DNA from: Planctomycetota bacterium
GTDB lineage: Bacteria; Planctomycetota; UBA1135; GCA-002686595
Direction: 5' to 3'
Length of the DNA stretch: 64,000 nt
NCBI GenBank assembly: GCA_016795245.1
Contig: JAEUIA010000112.1
Coordinates: 1 to 64,000, forward strand
In this document: piece after piece, positions 27,007-36,339 of the stretch
Numbering within the stretch: position 1 is the stretch's first letter
How the letters are laid out: each line of letters begins with the position of its first letter
Program-made: the position numbers and the translations under genes
Notes under the pieces: generated by a model
What the model was told of the DNA's origin: nothing
Seen by the model: the letters and a program-made list of their open reading frames with translations, nothing else
Databases searched by the model: none

Positions 27007-28194
27007 ATGGCGCGAGAACTCCCCTACCGAACCGCAGCGAGCGTCGAGGACATGGCCTCGTTCGAGCGCGTGCTCTCCACGTGTTTCGCCTTCGCGCCGG
27101 AACACGCCGGCCCGTGGATCGAGCGTTTGGGCCTCGCCAACGTGCGACTCCTGGGCGACGCGGATCGACCCGCACCGGCGGCCCTGGGCATCTTCGAGAT
27201 GGGCCAGTGGTTCGGCGGAAAGCGCGTGAGTTGCGCCGGCATCGCGGCGGTCGGGGTGCTGCCCGAGCACCGCGGCGCAGGACACGCGCGCACCTTGATG
27301 TCCAACCTCGTGCACGAACTGCACACGCGGCAGATCGCGCTGTCGTGCCTGTACCCCTCGACCCTCTCCCTGTACCGCTCCGTCGGCTACGCCGTCGCAG
27401 GGGCCCGCTTCGAGATGCGCGCGGGAACGGCGAGCCTGATCGACGCGCGCGATACGCTGCGCGTCGTGAGGCTTGCGAGCGTCGACGACGACGCCCTGCG
27501 CGCCTGCCAATCCGAGGCGGCCGCGCGCGGCAACGGGCAGCTAGCTCGACCGCCGGCGCTGTGGCGGCGCGTGGCCGATCACCGCGGCGAAGCGCGCGAC
27601 GGTTATGCCGTGCTCGACGAGCACGGCCACATGCGCGGCTACACGTGGTTCGCGCGGCGCGCCACGAACGAGAGCTTGTGGCACGACCTCGCGGCGAGCG
27701 ATCTGGTCGTGCTCGATCTCGCGGCGGCGCGCACGCTGGGCACGTTCTTCCATCGCCACCGCACGACGGCGCGCGCTGTCGTCTGGTACGGCGGTGCGGA
27801 CGATCCGTTCTTCGCGGCGATCCCCGACGTAGGTGCGGCGCAGAAACTCGCGAGCCCGTGGATGCTCCGCATCGTCGACGTCGTGCGCGCGCTGGAAGCA
27901 CGCGGTTACGCCCAGGGGTTGCAGGCCAGTGTGCACCTCGAGATCGAAGACGCCTTGATCGCGGAGAATCGCGGACGTTTCGCGCTCTCCGTCGCGGACG
28001 GCGCAGCGCGCGTCACGTCCGGCGGCACGGGAGCCGTGCGTCTGGACATCACGGATCTGGCGGCGATCTACAGCGCGCATTCGACGGCCGAGACGCGCGC
28101 GCGCTTCGGTCGACTGCGCGGACCTGCGGGCGACGTGGCCGTTCTGTCGAGCCTGTTCGCCGGAGCGGCCCCGTCGATGTCCGACATGTTCTGA
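27007..28194 (+). CDS. Eis-like GNAT acetyltransferase, first of a tandem pair
   Basis: A 395-residue protein of the Eis type: two GNAT-like lobes followed by a sterol-carrier-like C-terminal domain. The first lobe has the acetyl-CoA loop in VGVLPEHRGAGHARTL and LYPSTLSLYRSVGYAV. The second lobe is degenerate as usual (RGYTWFARRATNES). The C-terminal region reads QASVHLEIEDALIAENRGRF. Proteins of this family acetylate amines such as aminoglycosides or peptide Lys; the substrate here is unknown. ATG 27007 lies 75 bases from the start of the divergent aminotransferase. The next gene is a paralogue starting seven bases after the stop. Confidence 0.85.
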   Translation: MARELPYRTAASVEDMASFERVLSTCFAFAPEHAGPWIERLGLANVRLLGDADRPAPAALGIFEMGQWFGGKRVSCAGIAAVGVLPEHRGAGHARTLMSNLVHELHTRQIALSCLYPSTLSLYRSVGYAVAGARFEMRAGTASLIDARDTLRVVRLASVDDDALRACQSEAAARGNGQLARPPALWRRVADHRGEARDGYAVLDEHGHMRGYTWFARRATNESLWHDLAASDLVVLDLAAARTLGTFFHRHRTTARAVVWYGGADDPFFAAIPDVGAAQKLASPWMLRIVDVVRALEARGYAQGLQASVHLEIEDALIAENRGRFALSVADGAARVTSGGTGAVRLDITDLAAIYSAHSTAETRARFGRLRGPAGDVAVLSSLFAGAAPSMSDMF

Positions 28195-28201
28195 GGCGCA
28201 C

Positions 28202-29365
28202 ATGGGAGCGCGCAGTCCACTCACCGAGCTCGACGCGGCGGACCGGGCGGCGTGCACGCGCATCCTCGCTCACAGTTTCGGCCGGCCCGAAGCGACGTAC
28301 GGCGCGCGCTTCTGGCGCGCAGTGGGGAGAGACTTGACCGTCCTGCGCGCCGAGCGCGAAGTGGCGGCGCTCGCCGTCGTGCGCGAGCGCGCGGCGGCGT
28401 TCGCGGGTCGCTTCGTCCAGGCGGCATGCGTGGGCAGCGTGTGCGTCGACCCGCGACTGCGCGCGCGCGGCCACGGCTCGGCGCTCCTGGTCGAGATCTT
28501 GCGCTCAGCCTGTGCGCGCGGGATCGGCGTCGCGCTCCTGACCACGGAGAACGAGCGCCTCTACCAGAACCACGGCTTCGTGCGCGGCGGAGCACGCTTC
28601 GAATGCGAGCTCGAACTCCCCCGCAACGTGTTTCCGTCCGGCAGTCCGGCGGTGCGCGTGATGCAGCGCGCCGACGAGAGCGACGTGGCGCGCCTCGCCC
28701 GGGACTGCGCGCAGCGTGGCCACGGCTTCGTCCTCCACTCGCGCGCCGACCGCCGCCGTCGTAGCGCCGCACCGCGCCGAGCGTACGTGTTGGAACAGGA
28801 CGGCGCGGTCACGGGCTTTCTGGTCTGCTCGCAGCGCGTCGCCCGCGGACGGATGACGCTCTTCGTACACGAATTCCTCGCTCGCGAGGCACACGCTGCG
28901 CGCGACCTGTGGGCTTTCGTCGCCCGACACGGAGCTCAAGTACGCAGCGTGCGCCTGCGCGCCGACCCCGCGGATCCGCAGCTCGAATGGGCGCTGGAGC
29001 ACGATGCGCGCTTCGTCGCGCGTGGCCCTTGGCTCGCGCGCCTGGCGGCGGTGCGCACGGCACTCGAGCAGCGCGGCTACGCGCGCGCCTTCCGCGGGAC
29101 CCTCGCTTTCGCACTCTCCGATCCGCTCTTGCCCGACAACGAGCGGCCCTTCACGCTCTCGATCGCGCAGGGCCGTGGCCGGACGAAGGCCGTCGACGCG
29201 GGGAGCGTGCGCTGCGACGTCGCGTCCCTCACGCGCCTTTTCGTCGGGGCCGCCGGCGCGCGCCGACTGTACGCGGAAGGCAAGATCGCGGGGCCCGAGG
29301 CGGACCTCGCAACTTTGGATGCAGCCTTTGCCACCGGCGCGTGCTCGCTTCCGTATCTTCCATGA
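28202..29365 (+). CDS. Eis-like GNAT acetyltransferase, second of a tandem pair
   Basis: A 387-residue paralogue of the preceding protein with the same three-part plan. The acetyl-CoA loop lies in GSVCVDPRLRARGHGSALLVE, followed by LTTENERLYQNHGFVRGG. The C-terminal part (LAFALSDPLLPDNERPFTLS) aligns with the sterol-carrier-like region of the first copy. The sequence is Arg/Ala-rich and more divergent, which suggests relaxed or changed specificity after duplication. Start ATG 28202 lies seven bases after the first gene's stop, so the pair is surely cotranscribed; the large exported protein gene follows 18 bases later. Confidence 0.8.
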   Translation: MGARSPLTELDAADRAACTRILAHSFGRPEATYGARFWRAVGRDLTVLRAEREVAALAVVRERAAAFAGRFVQAACVGSVCVDPRLRARGHGSALLVEILRSACARGIGVALLTTENERLYQNHGFVRGGARFECELELPRNVFPSGSPAVRVMQRADESDVARLARDCAQRGHGFVLHSRADRRRRSAAPRRAYVLEQDGAVTGFLVCSQRVARGRMTLFVHEFLAREAHAARDLWAFVARHGAQVRSVRLRADPADPQLEWALEHDARFVARGPWLARLAAVRTALEQRGYARAFRGTLAFALSDPLLPDNERPFTLSIAQGRGRTKAVDAGSVRCDVASLTRLFVGAAGARRLYAEGKIAGPEADLATLDAAFATGACSLPYLP

Positions 29366-29383
29366 GCGAACATCGCGCCACCC

Positions 29384-31951
29384 ATGATCCACGCCCTGCT
29401 GCTCCTCTTCCTCACGCCGCTCGCCGAAGTGCGCCAGGTCGCGCGCTTGGAACTGGCCGCGCCGCGCGCGACACCGTTCGTGCTGCGCGCCTGCGTGCCG
29501 CTGGAAAAGGGCGTCTTTCCGCGCGCCGACGGGCGCTCGCCTTTCCTCGTGCGCTTGCCCGGCAAGCAGACCGGGATGGTGCGCGCACAGGCCGAGATCG
29601 TGTCACGCTACCCGAACGGCAACGCCGACGTGGTCGAGATCATCGTGCCGGCCTCGATCGACGCCGAGATCCGCCCCGGAGCGCGCCTCACGTGCGGACT
29701 GTTTCTGGACGACGGCGGTGACGACGAGCAGCGCGCTGCACCGGCTGTTTCGGAAGCGGTCGCGGCGCTGCTCGATTCCAAGGCGCGCGGTCAGGTCGCG
29801 CTGCGCACGCGCGACGTGTACGGCAACCAGTACATCGCGGAACTCGTCGGCAATCCCGACGGCTACGGCGTCGGTTCGTTGCGCGCCGGGAAGAGCGGCG
29901 CCTGGCTCGCCGAAGACCGCGCCTACGCCACGCTGCAGCCCGCCCCGAACCAAGAGATGTCCGGCCCGCCGCTCCCGCACTTGATGGGCGTGCACGCGTA
30001 CTGGACGAAGACCTCCGTCGACGACGTCGTGTTGCTCTCGCTGCGCGTCCACAACGGCGCGATCGCCGGCAACCGCGAGGCGACCGCGCTCGAAGCGCCG
30101 CTAGGGATCGTGTACTGGACCGATCTGGAGCTGATCGTGCCCAAGGGTTGGATCGTGGTGCCCGAAGTCCCCGATCCGTTCCTCGGCGAGGCGGTGATCG
30201 ACGGCGAGAAGCGCATCGTCCAGATCGTGAAGCCGAACGCCGACGGCTCGTTGCACATGATGGGGCCGCAGGCGCAGTTCGAGCGGCGCTTCGCGCTCGT
30301 GCCCGAGGGCTCGGTCGCCAAGGCCAAGAGCCGGCTCGCGTTCGACGGCTGGGCCTTTCCCGTGCGCGGTGAGAACCTGTGGTCGTGGTCGAACGCGAAG
30401 ACCGCGCGCTATTTCCCGCAGCGCACCGTGCTGGCATCGATCGATTTCCTGAAGCGGCGCGACAAGAGCGGCAAGGCCGCGGCGCGCGCGAACGACGCGG
30501 TGCAACTCGCGGAGCAGCGCAACACGCTCGCGACGGGGACGGCGACGGGCTACTACGTGCTCTCACCGGTGATGGGCTGGGCGCATCCGTGGTTCACGCA
30601 AGAACAGGGCGGCGTCGGCGGCGAAGGCATCGCCATGATCGAAGGCCATTACACCGCGCAAGGTGCTTCGCAAGACGGGCTGGCTTCGTACTCGCTCGCG
30701 CACAGGATGAACGTGTGCCGCCAGCCGGAGGCGACGTATGACGCGCAAGGCGAGATCGTCGGGTACCACCGCTGGCTGTCGAAGGACGGCGTGATCCCCT
30801 TCGATTACCGCACGAACGGCGGTGTGGTGATCCCCGAGTTCGCGCTGCCGATGCGTTGGGGCAGACCTGGTTCGCAACAGGTACGCGATGTGGTCGCGCG
30901 CGGTTTGCGCCCGAGCTACGACAAGGGCAATCCCTTCGACAAGGAAGGTTCGATCCCCCACGACGGCGCGTTGCTTGCGTGGTGGCCGCACGACGATCAA
31001 CACCTGGTGCGCTACACGCGCAACACCAAGGCCTTGGTGTGGCTCGCGAACGACGCGCTGGCGAAGGACGATTTGATGCTGTCGGCGGAGCTGTTCCGAC
31101 TGGTGTTCCACGAGAGTCCGCACATCCCGGCCAGCTGGTCGGCGGGCGTGACCTTGAACATCTACGCGCAGCTCGCCGCGCAATCCCCGCACGGCGGTTT
31201 GCCGGTGGGACGCGAGCACGCCTGGGGCATCGACGCGATGTGCGCCGCGTATTCCGTCGCGAGTCCGGAGTGGCGCGCGCGACAGAGACCGTGGTTCGAC
31301 GCGGTGACGAAGCTCTTCGACGACGCGGCGATGCCGTCGGGACTGGTGCAGCGCTTCATCAACGAGCGACTGCTCGGAGACAATCGCTACTGCGTGACGC
31401 AGTGCTTCGAGAGCTTGTTCTTGATCCATGCGATGCGCTGCATGAGCGAATCGGTGTACCGCGACGTCGACGAGGCGCGGCGCGCGCAACTCGGGGAACT
31501 CGCGCGGCGCGGAACGGACTACCTGTTCTTCGGGCCGCCGTGGCAGCGCATCCAGGCCGATTGGCAGCCCGATCCGGCGCACCCGACGCGCTTTTTCCAA
31601 GGGCCGCGCCAGGGCATCGCCGTGTCGCTCAACGACGACCGCGCGACGCCGGTGTTCTCGGTTGCGGAGAAGTGGGGCGCGAACTATCTGCCGCCGGACG
31701 GACTGGGCGGTGGTGTCGAAATCTGGACCATCTGGCCCACGTTGCAGTACGTGGCCGAGTGGACGGACCCGAGTGCGGGGAAGGGTCTCGAGAACAAGTA
31801 CCTCAAGCGCACGCTCGACTGCTGGACCACGCACGCGAACTACCGCGAGCTGGTCGAGAGCTTCCACGAGCAAGCGGCGGATGCATCGAGCGACAACGCG
31901 CAGAACTGGATCGGGCTCGCGGGGGTGTTGCAGAATCTGGGTGTGCGCTAG
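29384..31951 (+). CDS. Large exported protein of unknown function
   Basis: An 855-residue protein beginning with a signal peptide (MIHALLLLFLTPLAE). The first ~350 residues look beta-rich (VRQVARLELAAPRATPFVL, GIVYWTDLELIVPKGWIVVP). The remainder is mostly helical with Trp-rich segments (MGWAHPWFTQEQGGVGGEG, LLAWWPHDDQHLVRYTRNT, DYLFFGPPWQRIQADWQPD) that recall alpha/alpha-barrel glycan-active proteins, but I cannot name a family or catalytic residues. It follows the Eis-like pair by 18 bases and may share their transcript. A polysaccharide or glycoconjugate role is only a guess from the fold impression. Confidence 0.7.
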   Translation: MIHALLLLFLTPLAEVRQVARLELAAPRATPFVLRACVPLEKGVFPRADGRSPFLVRLPGKQTGMVRAQAEIVSRYPNGNADVVEIIVPASIDAEIRPGARLTCGLFLDDGGDDEQRAAPAVSEAVAALLDSKARGQVALRTRDVYGNQYIAELVGNPDGYGVGSLRAGKSGAWLAEDRAYATLQPAPNQEMSGPPLPHLMGVHAYWTKTSVDDVVLLSLRVHNGAIAGNREATALEAPLGIVYWTDLELIVPKGWIVVPEVPDPFLGEAVIDGEKRIVQIVKPNADGSLHMMGPQAQFERRFALVPEGSVAKAKSRLAFDGWAFPVRGENLWSWSNAKTARYFPQRTVLASIDFLKRRDKSGKAAARANDAVQLAEQRNTLATGTATGYYVLSPVMGWAHPWFTQEQGGVGGEGIAMIEGHYTAQGASQDGLASYSLAHRMNVCRQPEATYDAQGEIVGYHRWLSKDGVIPFDYRTNGGVVIPEFALPMRWGRPGSQQVRDVVARGLRPSYDKGNPFDKEGSIPHDGALLAWWPHDDQHLVRYTRNTKALVWLANDALAKDDLMLSAELFRLVFHESPHIPASWSAGVTLNIYAQLAAQSPHGGLPVGREHAWGIDAMCAAYSVASPEWRARQRPWFDAVTKLFDDAAMPSGLVQRFINERLLGDNRYCVTQCFESLFLIHAMRCMSESVYRDVDEARRAQLGELARRGTDYLFFGPPWQRIQADWQPDPAHPTRFFQGPRQGIAVSLNDDRATPVFSVAEKWGANYLPPDGLGGGVEIWTIWPTLQYVAEWTDPSAGKGLENKYLKRTLDCWTTHANYRELVESFHEQAADASSDNAQNWIGLAGVLQNLGVR

Positions 31952-31980
31952 GGGCGCGGGGCACGGCGCAGAACGCAGAG

Positions 31981-32022
31981 AATCCGGCTCGATCATGCGG
32001 TGAAGCGTGATCGGGCCGGATT
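31981..32022 (+). terminator. 18-bp stem hairpin between convergent genes
   Basis: AATCCGGCTCGATCATGC at 31981-31998 pairs with GCGTGATCGGGCCGGATT at 32005-32022. The two non-identical positions remain G:U pairs in RNA, and the loop is six bases. It lies 29 bases after the stop of the plus-strand exported protein gene and facing the HU-like gene. There is no long T-run. It probably ends transcription from the left. Confidence 0.7.
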
Positions 32023-32108
32023 CACATGGACAGTCAGATCAGACGGGAGAGAAGCGACCGTGGACGCAGGTACCGCTCCCCTCCGTAGTCTGTCGCGCTT
32101 CGCGCGAC

Positions 32109-32146
32109 GGTGTGATTCTCGCGCGAGTACGCGCGAGCCTCACACC
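32109..32146 (-). terminator. Strong hairpin overlapping the HU-like gene stop
   Basis: GGTGTGA-TT-CTCGCGCG (32109-32125) pairs with CGCGCGAG-CC-TCACACC (32130-32146) around the loop AGTA. The stop codon of the minus-strand HU-like gene lies inside the stem. A second small hairpin, GTCGCGC/GCGCGAC, follows at 32092-32108. Together with the hairpin at 31981 they fill the convergent gap. Confidence 0.65.
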
Positions 32147-32514
32147 ATCGACTTGAGCGTCTTGAGCGGGCGGACCTTGATCACGTTGCGGGCGGGCTTC
32201 GCCTTGAACATGACTTCTTGCTTGGTGAAGGGGTTGATGCCCTTGCGCGCCTTGGTGGCGGGCTTGCGCACGACGGTGACCTTCATCAGGCCGGCGACGT
32301 TGCAGATGCCCGGGCCGCTCTTGCCCAGGTCGACCGAGAGGATCTTGCCCATCGTCTCGAAGACGGACGCGACTTGCTTGCGCGAGAGTTGCGTCTGCTC
32401 GGCGATGGTGGTGTAGAACTCGCCCCGACTGCGCGGCTTGGAAGCTGCGGTGATCTTGGCGACTTTGACGGTTTTCGCCGACTTCGCGGCGCTCTTGCTG
32501 GTTTTCTTGGCCAT
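32140..32514 (-). CDS. HU/IHF-family DNA-binding protein with Lys-rich N-terminal arm
   Basis: A 124-residue nucleoid protein. The HU core runs from about residue 30 (SRGEFYTTIAEQTQLSRKQV) to the end and includes INPFTKQEVMFKAKPARNVI, corresponding to the DNA-gripping beta arm and final helix. The first ~28 residues are an added Lys/Ala/Ser-rich arm (MAKKTSKSAAKSAKTVKVAK), like the histone-H1-like tails of some planctomycete and actinobacterial HU proteins. AAGGAATCC precedes the ATG. The leader contains a small CCGGG/CCCGG hairpin near 32554-32566. The final residues lie within the terminator stem. Confidence 0.9.
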   Translation of the reverse strand: MAKKTSKSAAKSAKTVKVAKITAASKPRSRGEFYTTIAEQTQLSRKQVASVFETMGKILSVDLGKSGPGICNVAGLMKVTVVRKPATKARKGINPFTKQEVMFKAKPARNVIKVRPLKTLKSMV

Positions 32515-32754
32515 GGATTCCTTGGGGTTTCTCCCGTGTTTTGCGGGCATTGTCCGGGGTTTTCCCGGTGTTCTTCCATGGCGTATCAAAGGTTTGAGCG
32601 CCACAGAAAGGTAATTTGCACGAATTCGCCGGAAAAACAGCACTTTTCGAGCGCCCGCTCCGGCTGCCCTCCTCCCTCCCCGGCCGAAACCGCCCGGTTT
32701 TCGAGGGGGATTCCGGGCTTCCGCGCGTCCGACCCGGGGTGTAGGAAAGAGCCT

Positions 32755-35541
32755 GTGAACCCCGCCCCCCGCGCCTCCGCCCTCGCTGCAACCCTCGTTT
32801 TGAGCCTGTTTTGCAGCGTTTCCGTGGCTACAGCCGCACCCGGCGACGAACTGCGCCTGCCGGTCGCGCGCGACACCTGGGTTTCGTCGGCCAAGGGTGA
32901 AGAGGAAGGGAACAACGGCGGCGAGCGGCGGCTGAAGGCCAAGAGCTACCAGGAGATGACGCTCCTCGACCTCGACATCGCACCTTTGCGTGGCCGGGTG
33001 ATCGAGCGCGCCACCCTGCATTTCCGCAGCGTTTCGGGACCGCCGCTCCGGCGCGCGACCGTGTCCAGCGTCGCGTCGCCTTGGACCGAAGGCACGTCCA
33101 GGAACTACGCGCGCGAAGTCGGCGCCGCGTCATTTCGCTTCGCCGAGACCGGAAGGCGCGCCTGGACGGACCGCGGCGGAGACTTGTCCGACGTGGTGTT
33201 GAGCGCGGGGAACACGCTCTGGGCCTTCGCGGATGCGACGCCGCCGGACGAGAACGGGTGGCAGAGCCTAAGCGTGGATCCGCGCGTGCTCGCCACGCGT
33301 GTCGCGGGAGTGGGCTTTGGGTTTTTGTTGTTCGACGACGTCGGCTCCGAGTACACGCGCGACGGCGACAAGTTCGCCTACCATCCCTTTCCCAATCGCT
33401 TCATCGCCAGCCGCGAAGCGGGTGCGGAGTCGGCGCCGTACCTCACCGTCGAACGAGGCGGAGTCGACTCGACGCCACCGCCCGCGATCGAAGACTTCGG
33501 CGCGGAGCGCGAACTGCACGCAGAGGAAGGCTTCACGTTGTGGTGGAGCGCTCCCGTGGATCGCGCGGCGCAGGATGAAGTCGCGTCGGGGACACTCGGT
33601 TACTTCATGCGCTACTCGACCGAGCCCGATTTCGAGTGGGAGATCGGACGCGAAGTGCCGCAGTACTACCTGCCGCAGAACGACCCGTCCCAGACTCTCG
33701 TGCAACGGGGATCCGTCCGCGCTCTGCTCCCTGAGTTGCCCGTCGATCCCAAGGTGCACGTGTACTTCGCGGTGCGCGCGGTCGATGCAGCCGGCAACGT
33801 CTCAAGCGCAGCGCGCGCGACGGCCTGGTTCACTGGCGCGTTGCCGCCTCCACCGGAACTCGTACGCCCGCCGCGCGCCGAGACGCCGCCGACACCTTTG
33901 AAGCTGGGCGCTGTGCAAGTCGCCGTGCTGGATGAGCTCGACAAGCTGGACCTGAACGCCGAGGTCCTGCCGCCGTCCATGGCGGCCCCGGGTACGTCCG
34001 CGCGCTTCTCACTGTACGGCTCGGCGGGCGAATGGCTGGGGTTCCAGATCGCTCTGCTCGGCCCGACGCGCGGACTGCGCGCACAATTGACCTTGGAACC
34101 GTCGGTGCTGCGAACGCAGCTCTTCGTGGCGCGCGGGGTGACGACTCCCGCGGGACGATTTCCAGATCCGCTCGAAGCCTGGGACGGGCAGAGTGAGATC
34201 GCTCCGGGACCGGACCGGGTCACGGTGCTTTTCGTCGAGGTGTTCGTGCCGCGGCACATCGGCCTTGCCGTGGTGACAGGCCGGGTCAGGCTCGAACTGG
34301 CAACCGATCACCTCGAGCTGCCGCTGCGCATCTGCATCCGAGACGGCAGCCTCCCCGACGGGCTGTCCTTCGTGCCCGAGATGAACGCGTACGACTTGCC
34401 GCCGCCGCCATTCGAGATCGAGTGGTATCGCCTGGCACACGAGCACCGCACGAACTTGAACGTATTGCGCTACGACTGGAAGGGTCGTGTGCACGAGGGT
34501 TGTGGCCCCAAGATCGTCGACGGCGAATTCCAGTGGCAGGAATTCGATGAACGCTTCGGTCCGCTCTTCGACGGCAGTGCTTTCGCCGACGGCTCGCGCG
34601 GGCCGATCCCGGTCGAGATGTTCTATCTCCCGCTCAACGAGAACTGGCCCGTGCCCATCGCACCGCATTTCCAAGGCGGCTACTGGGCCGACACGGCGCT
34701 CGACGCCGTGTACTGGAGCGAATTCGAGCGCAACGTGCGGCGCTTGGGCGAGCACGTGGGAAAGCTGAGTCGACTGCCGCGGACGACCTTCGAGTTCTAC
34801 TTGAACAACAAGCTCTACCACAAAGGCACCGACTGGAACGGATCGAGCGCACCGTGGATCTTCGACGAGCCGACGCACACGCAGGACTTCTTCGCATTGC
34901 GCTGTTTCGCACGCGCCTTCAAGCAGGGACTCGGAGGAGTGAGACGCGCCGAAAACGTCGTCTTCCGCTTGGATGATTCGCGGCCGCAGTGGCGACGCGA
35001 TCTGCTCGATGGTCTGGTCGGCGTGCACGTGGTCGGGTCGGCGTTTGATCGCTACCGCGAGCGCGTGCTCGAGAAGAAGCGCGCGTTTCACGAGCGCCTG
35101 ATGCTCTACGCCACCGCTAACGCAGTCGAGGCGTCGAACGTGATGCCCGCCGCCTGGTGCATCGACGCCTGGTTGAAGGGCGCCGACGGCGTGATCCCGT
35201 GGCAGACGATCGGCCGCGCGGAATCGTGGGAAAAGGGCGACCCGCTGGCGCTCTTGTACCCTCCGCGCGACGGGAAGCCCGGTCCGCCGGTGCCGAGCTT
35301 GCGCCTCAAGGCCTTTCGGCGCGGACAGCAGGACGTCGAATACCTCGAGCAGTACCGAGCCCTCTCGAACGGAACCCGCGCCGAAGTCGCGCAGCGGGTG
35401 GGTAGGCTCGTCGACCTGCGCTCGAACGCGCGCGCGCGTTTCGAAGACGACGCCGGGGAGCTGGAGTACCCGAACGTCACGCCGCGCGCCCTGGCGGAAC
35501 TGCGCCGGGCGCTGTTCGATGCGCTGCTCGCGCCGCGCTGA
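32755..35541 (+). CDS. Secreted DUF4091-type (GH123-like) protein with N-terminal binding module
   Basis: A 928-residue exported protein. GTG 32755 follows AGGAAAG and gives a signal peptide (ALAATLVLSLFCSVSVATA). Residues ~30-210 form a DNRLRE/CBM-like beta module (LPVARDTWVSSAKG, YQEMTLLDLDIAPL, IERATLHFRSVSG). A fibronectin-like segment follows (VHVYFAVRAVDAAGNVSSAA). The C-terminal half contains the DUF4091 region seen next to glycoside hydrolase family 123: DGVIPWQTIGRAESWEKGDP and FRRGQQDVEYLEQYRAL. A glycan-directed activity outside the cell is likely; the catalytic pair cannot be confirmed by eye. Its stop lies one base from the stop of the convergent peptidase gene. Confidence 0.8.
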   Translation: MNPAPRASALAATLVLSLFCSVSVATAAPGDELRLPVARDTWVSSAKGEEEGNNGGERRLKAKSYQEMTLLDLDIAPLRGRVIERATLHFRSVSGPPLRRATVSSVASPWTEGTSRNYAREVGAASFRFAETGRRAWTDRGGDLSDVVLSAGNTLWAFADATPPDENGWQSLSVDPRVLATRVAGVGFGFLLFDDVGSEYTRDGDKFAYHPFPNRFIASREAGAESAPYLTVERGGVDSTPPPAIEDFGAERELHAEEGFTLWWSAPVDRAAQDEVASGTLGYFMRYSTEPDFEWEIGREVPQYYLPQNDPSQTLVQRGSVRALLPELPVDPKVHVYFAVRAVDAAGNVSSAARATAWFTGALPPPPELVRPPRAETPPTPLKLGAVQVAVLDELDKLDLNAEVLPPSMAAPGTSARFSLYGSAGEWLGFQIALLGPTRGLRAQLTLEPSVLRTQLFVARGVTTPAGRFPDPLEAWDGQSEIAPGPDRVTVLFVEVFVPRHIGLAVVTGRVRLELATDHLELPLRICIRDGSLPDGLSFVPEMNAYDLPPPPFEIEWYRLAHEHRTNLNVLRYDWKGRVHEGCGPKIVDGEFQWQEFDERFGPLFDGSAFADGSRGPIPVEMFYLPLNENWPVPIAPHFQGGYWADTALDAVYWSEFERNVRRLGEHVGKLSRLPRTTFEFYLNNKLYHKGTDWNGSSAPWIFDEPTHTQDFFALRCFARAFKQGLGGVRRAENVVFRLDDSRPQWRRDLLDGLVGVHVVGSAFDRYRERVLEKKRAFHERLMLYATANAVEASNVMPAAWCIDAWLKGADGVIPWQTIGRAESWEKGDPLALLYPPRDGKPGPPVPSLRLKAFRRGQQDVEYLEQYRALSNGTRAEVAQRVGRLVDLRSNARARFEDDAGELEYPNVTPRALAELRRALFDALLAPR

Positions 35542-35542
35542 G

Positions 35543-36259
35543 TCACTGCGTCAAGAGGAAGCTCAAGTCCGCGCCGGGCGTGTACTCGACCGGGTCCTGC
35601 TGGCGCCGGAAGAGACGCGCGCCGGTCGTGCCTTCGAGTACGCACGCGTCCCCCTTCACGTTCAGCCACGCCCCTTCGCGCAAGCCCAACACGGGGCGCG
35701 TGTTCATCTCGTGGAATTCCTTGATGCGCGTCTCGCGCGTCTCGCCCATGTGCTTCGAATTCTTGTCCGGGTCGAGGTAGTGCGGGTTGATGTTGAACGG
35801 CACGAGCGCCAGCGCATCGAACGAAGGCGGGTACACGATCGGCATGTCGTTCGTCGTCTGGATCGAAGCGCACGCGACGTTCGTGCCGGCGCTCGAACCG
35901 ATGTAGGGCAGCCCCGAGAGAGCGCGCCGCCGGATCGGTTCGATCAATTCCATCGCGTACAGAGTCGTCAGCAGCCGAAACGTGTTTCCGCCGCCGACGA
36001 AGACCGCTTCCGCGCGCTCCACCGCGGCGCGCATCGCCCCCTTGTCGCCTGCCTCGTGCACCGAATCGAGCGCCAAACCCATGCTCTCGATGCGCGTGCG
36101 CACCTTGGTGGCGTAGCCCGCGCGATCGTGCAGCGCAAACGGCACGAACAAGATGCGCCGCGCGCGCCCTGCGAGATGCGCGCGGATGGCTTCCTCGGCG
36201 TGATCCAGATAGCCGCGGCCGTGGAGCGTCGAATTGCTGAGCAAAAGCAGGTGTCGCAT
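35543..36259 (-). CDS. pepE: Peptidase E (alpha-aspartyl dipeptidase, S51)
   Basis: A 238-residue cytosolic Ser hydrolase that cleaves N-terminal Asp-Xaa dipeptides. MRHLLLLSNSTLHGRGYL matches the family start. The catalytic Ser lies in YIGSSAGTN (family GxSAG), the metal-free triad partners are expected in ASIQTTNDMPIV and FNINPHYLD, and VFVGGGNTFRLL is the conserved nucleophile-adjacent strand. ATG 36259 is used because the family similarity starts there; the longer frame overlaps the neighbouring promoter region. The divergent FKBP gene starts 80 bases away. Confidence 0.92.
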   Translation of the reverse strand: MRHLLLLSNSTLHGRGYLDHAEEAIRAHLAGRARRILFVPFALHDRAGYATKVRTRIESMGLALDSVHEAGDKGAMRAAVERAEAVFVGGGNTFRLLTTLYAMELIEPIRRRALSGLPYIGSSAGTNVACASIQTTNDMPIVYPPSFDALALVPFNINPHYLDPDKNSKHMGETRETRIKEFHEMNTRPVLGLREGAWLNVKGDACVLEGTTGARLFRRQQDPVEYTPGADLSFLLTQ

Positions 36260-36339
36260 GGGGAGTGTCCTCGACGCCGCTTCGGAGGACGCCGACGAGA
36301 TGGTAGAACTGCGCGCGCTCCGCGCAACCGGCAGCACGC

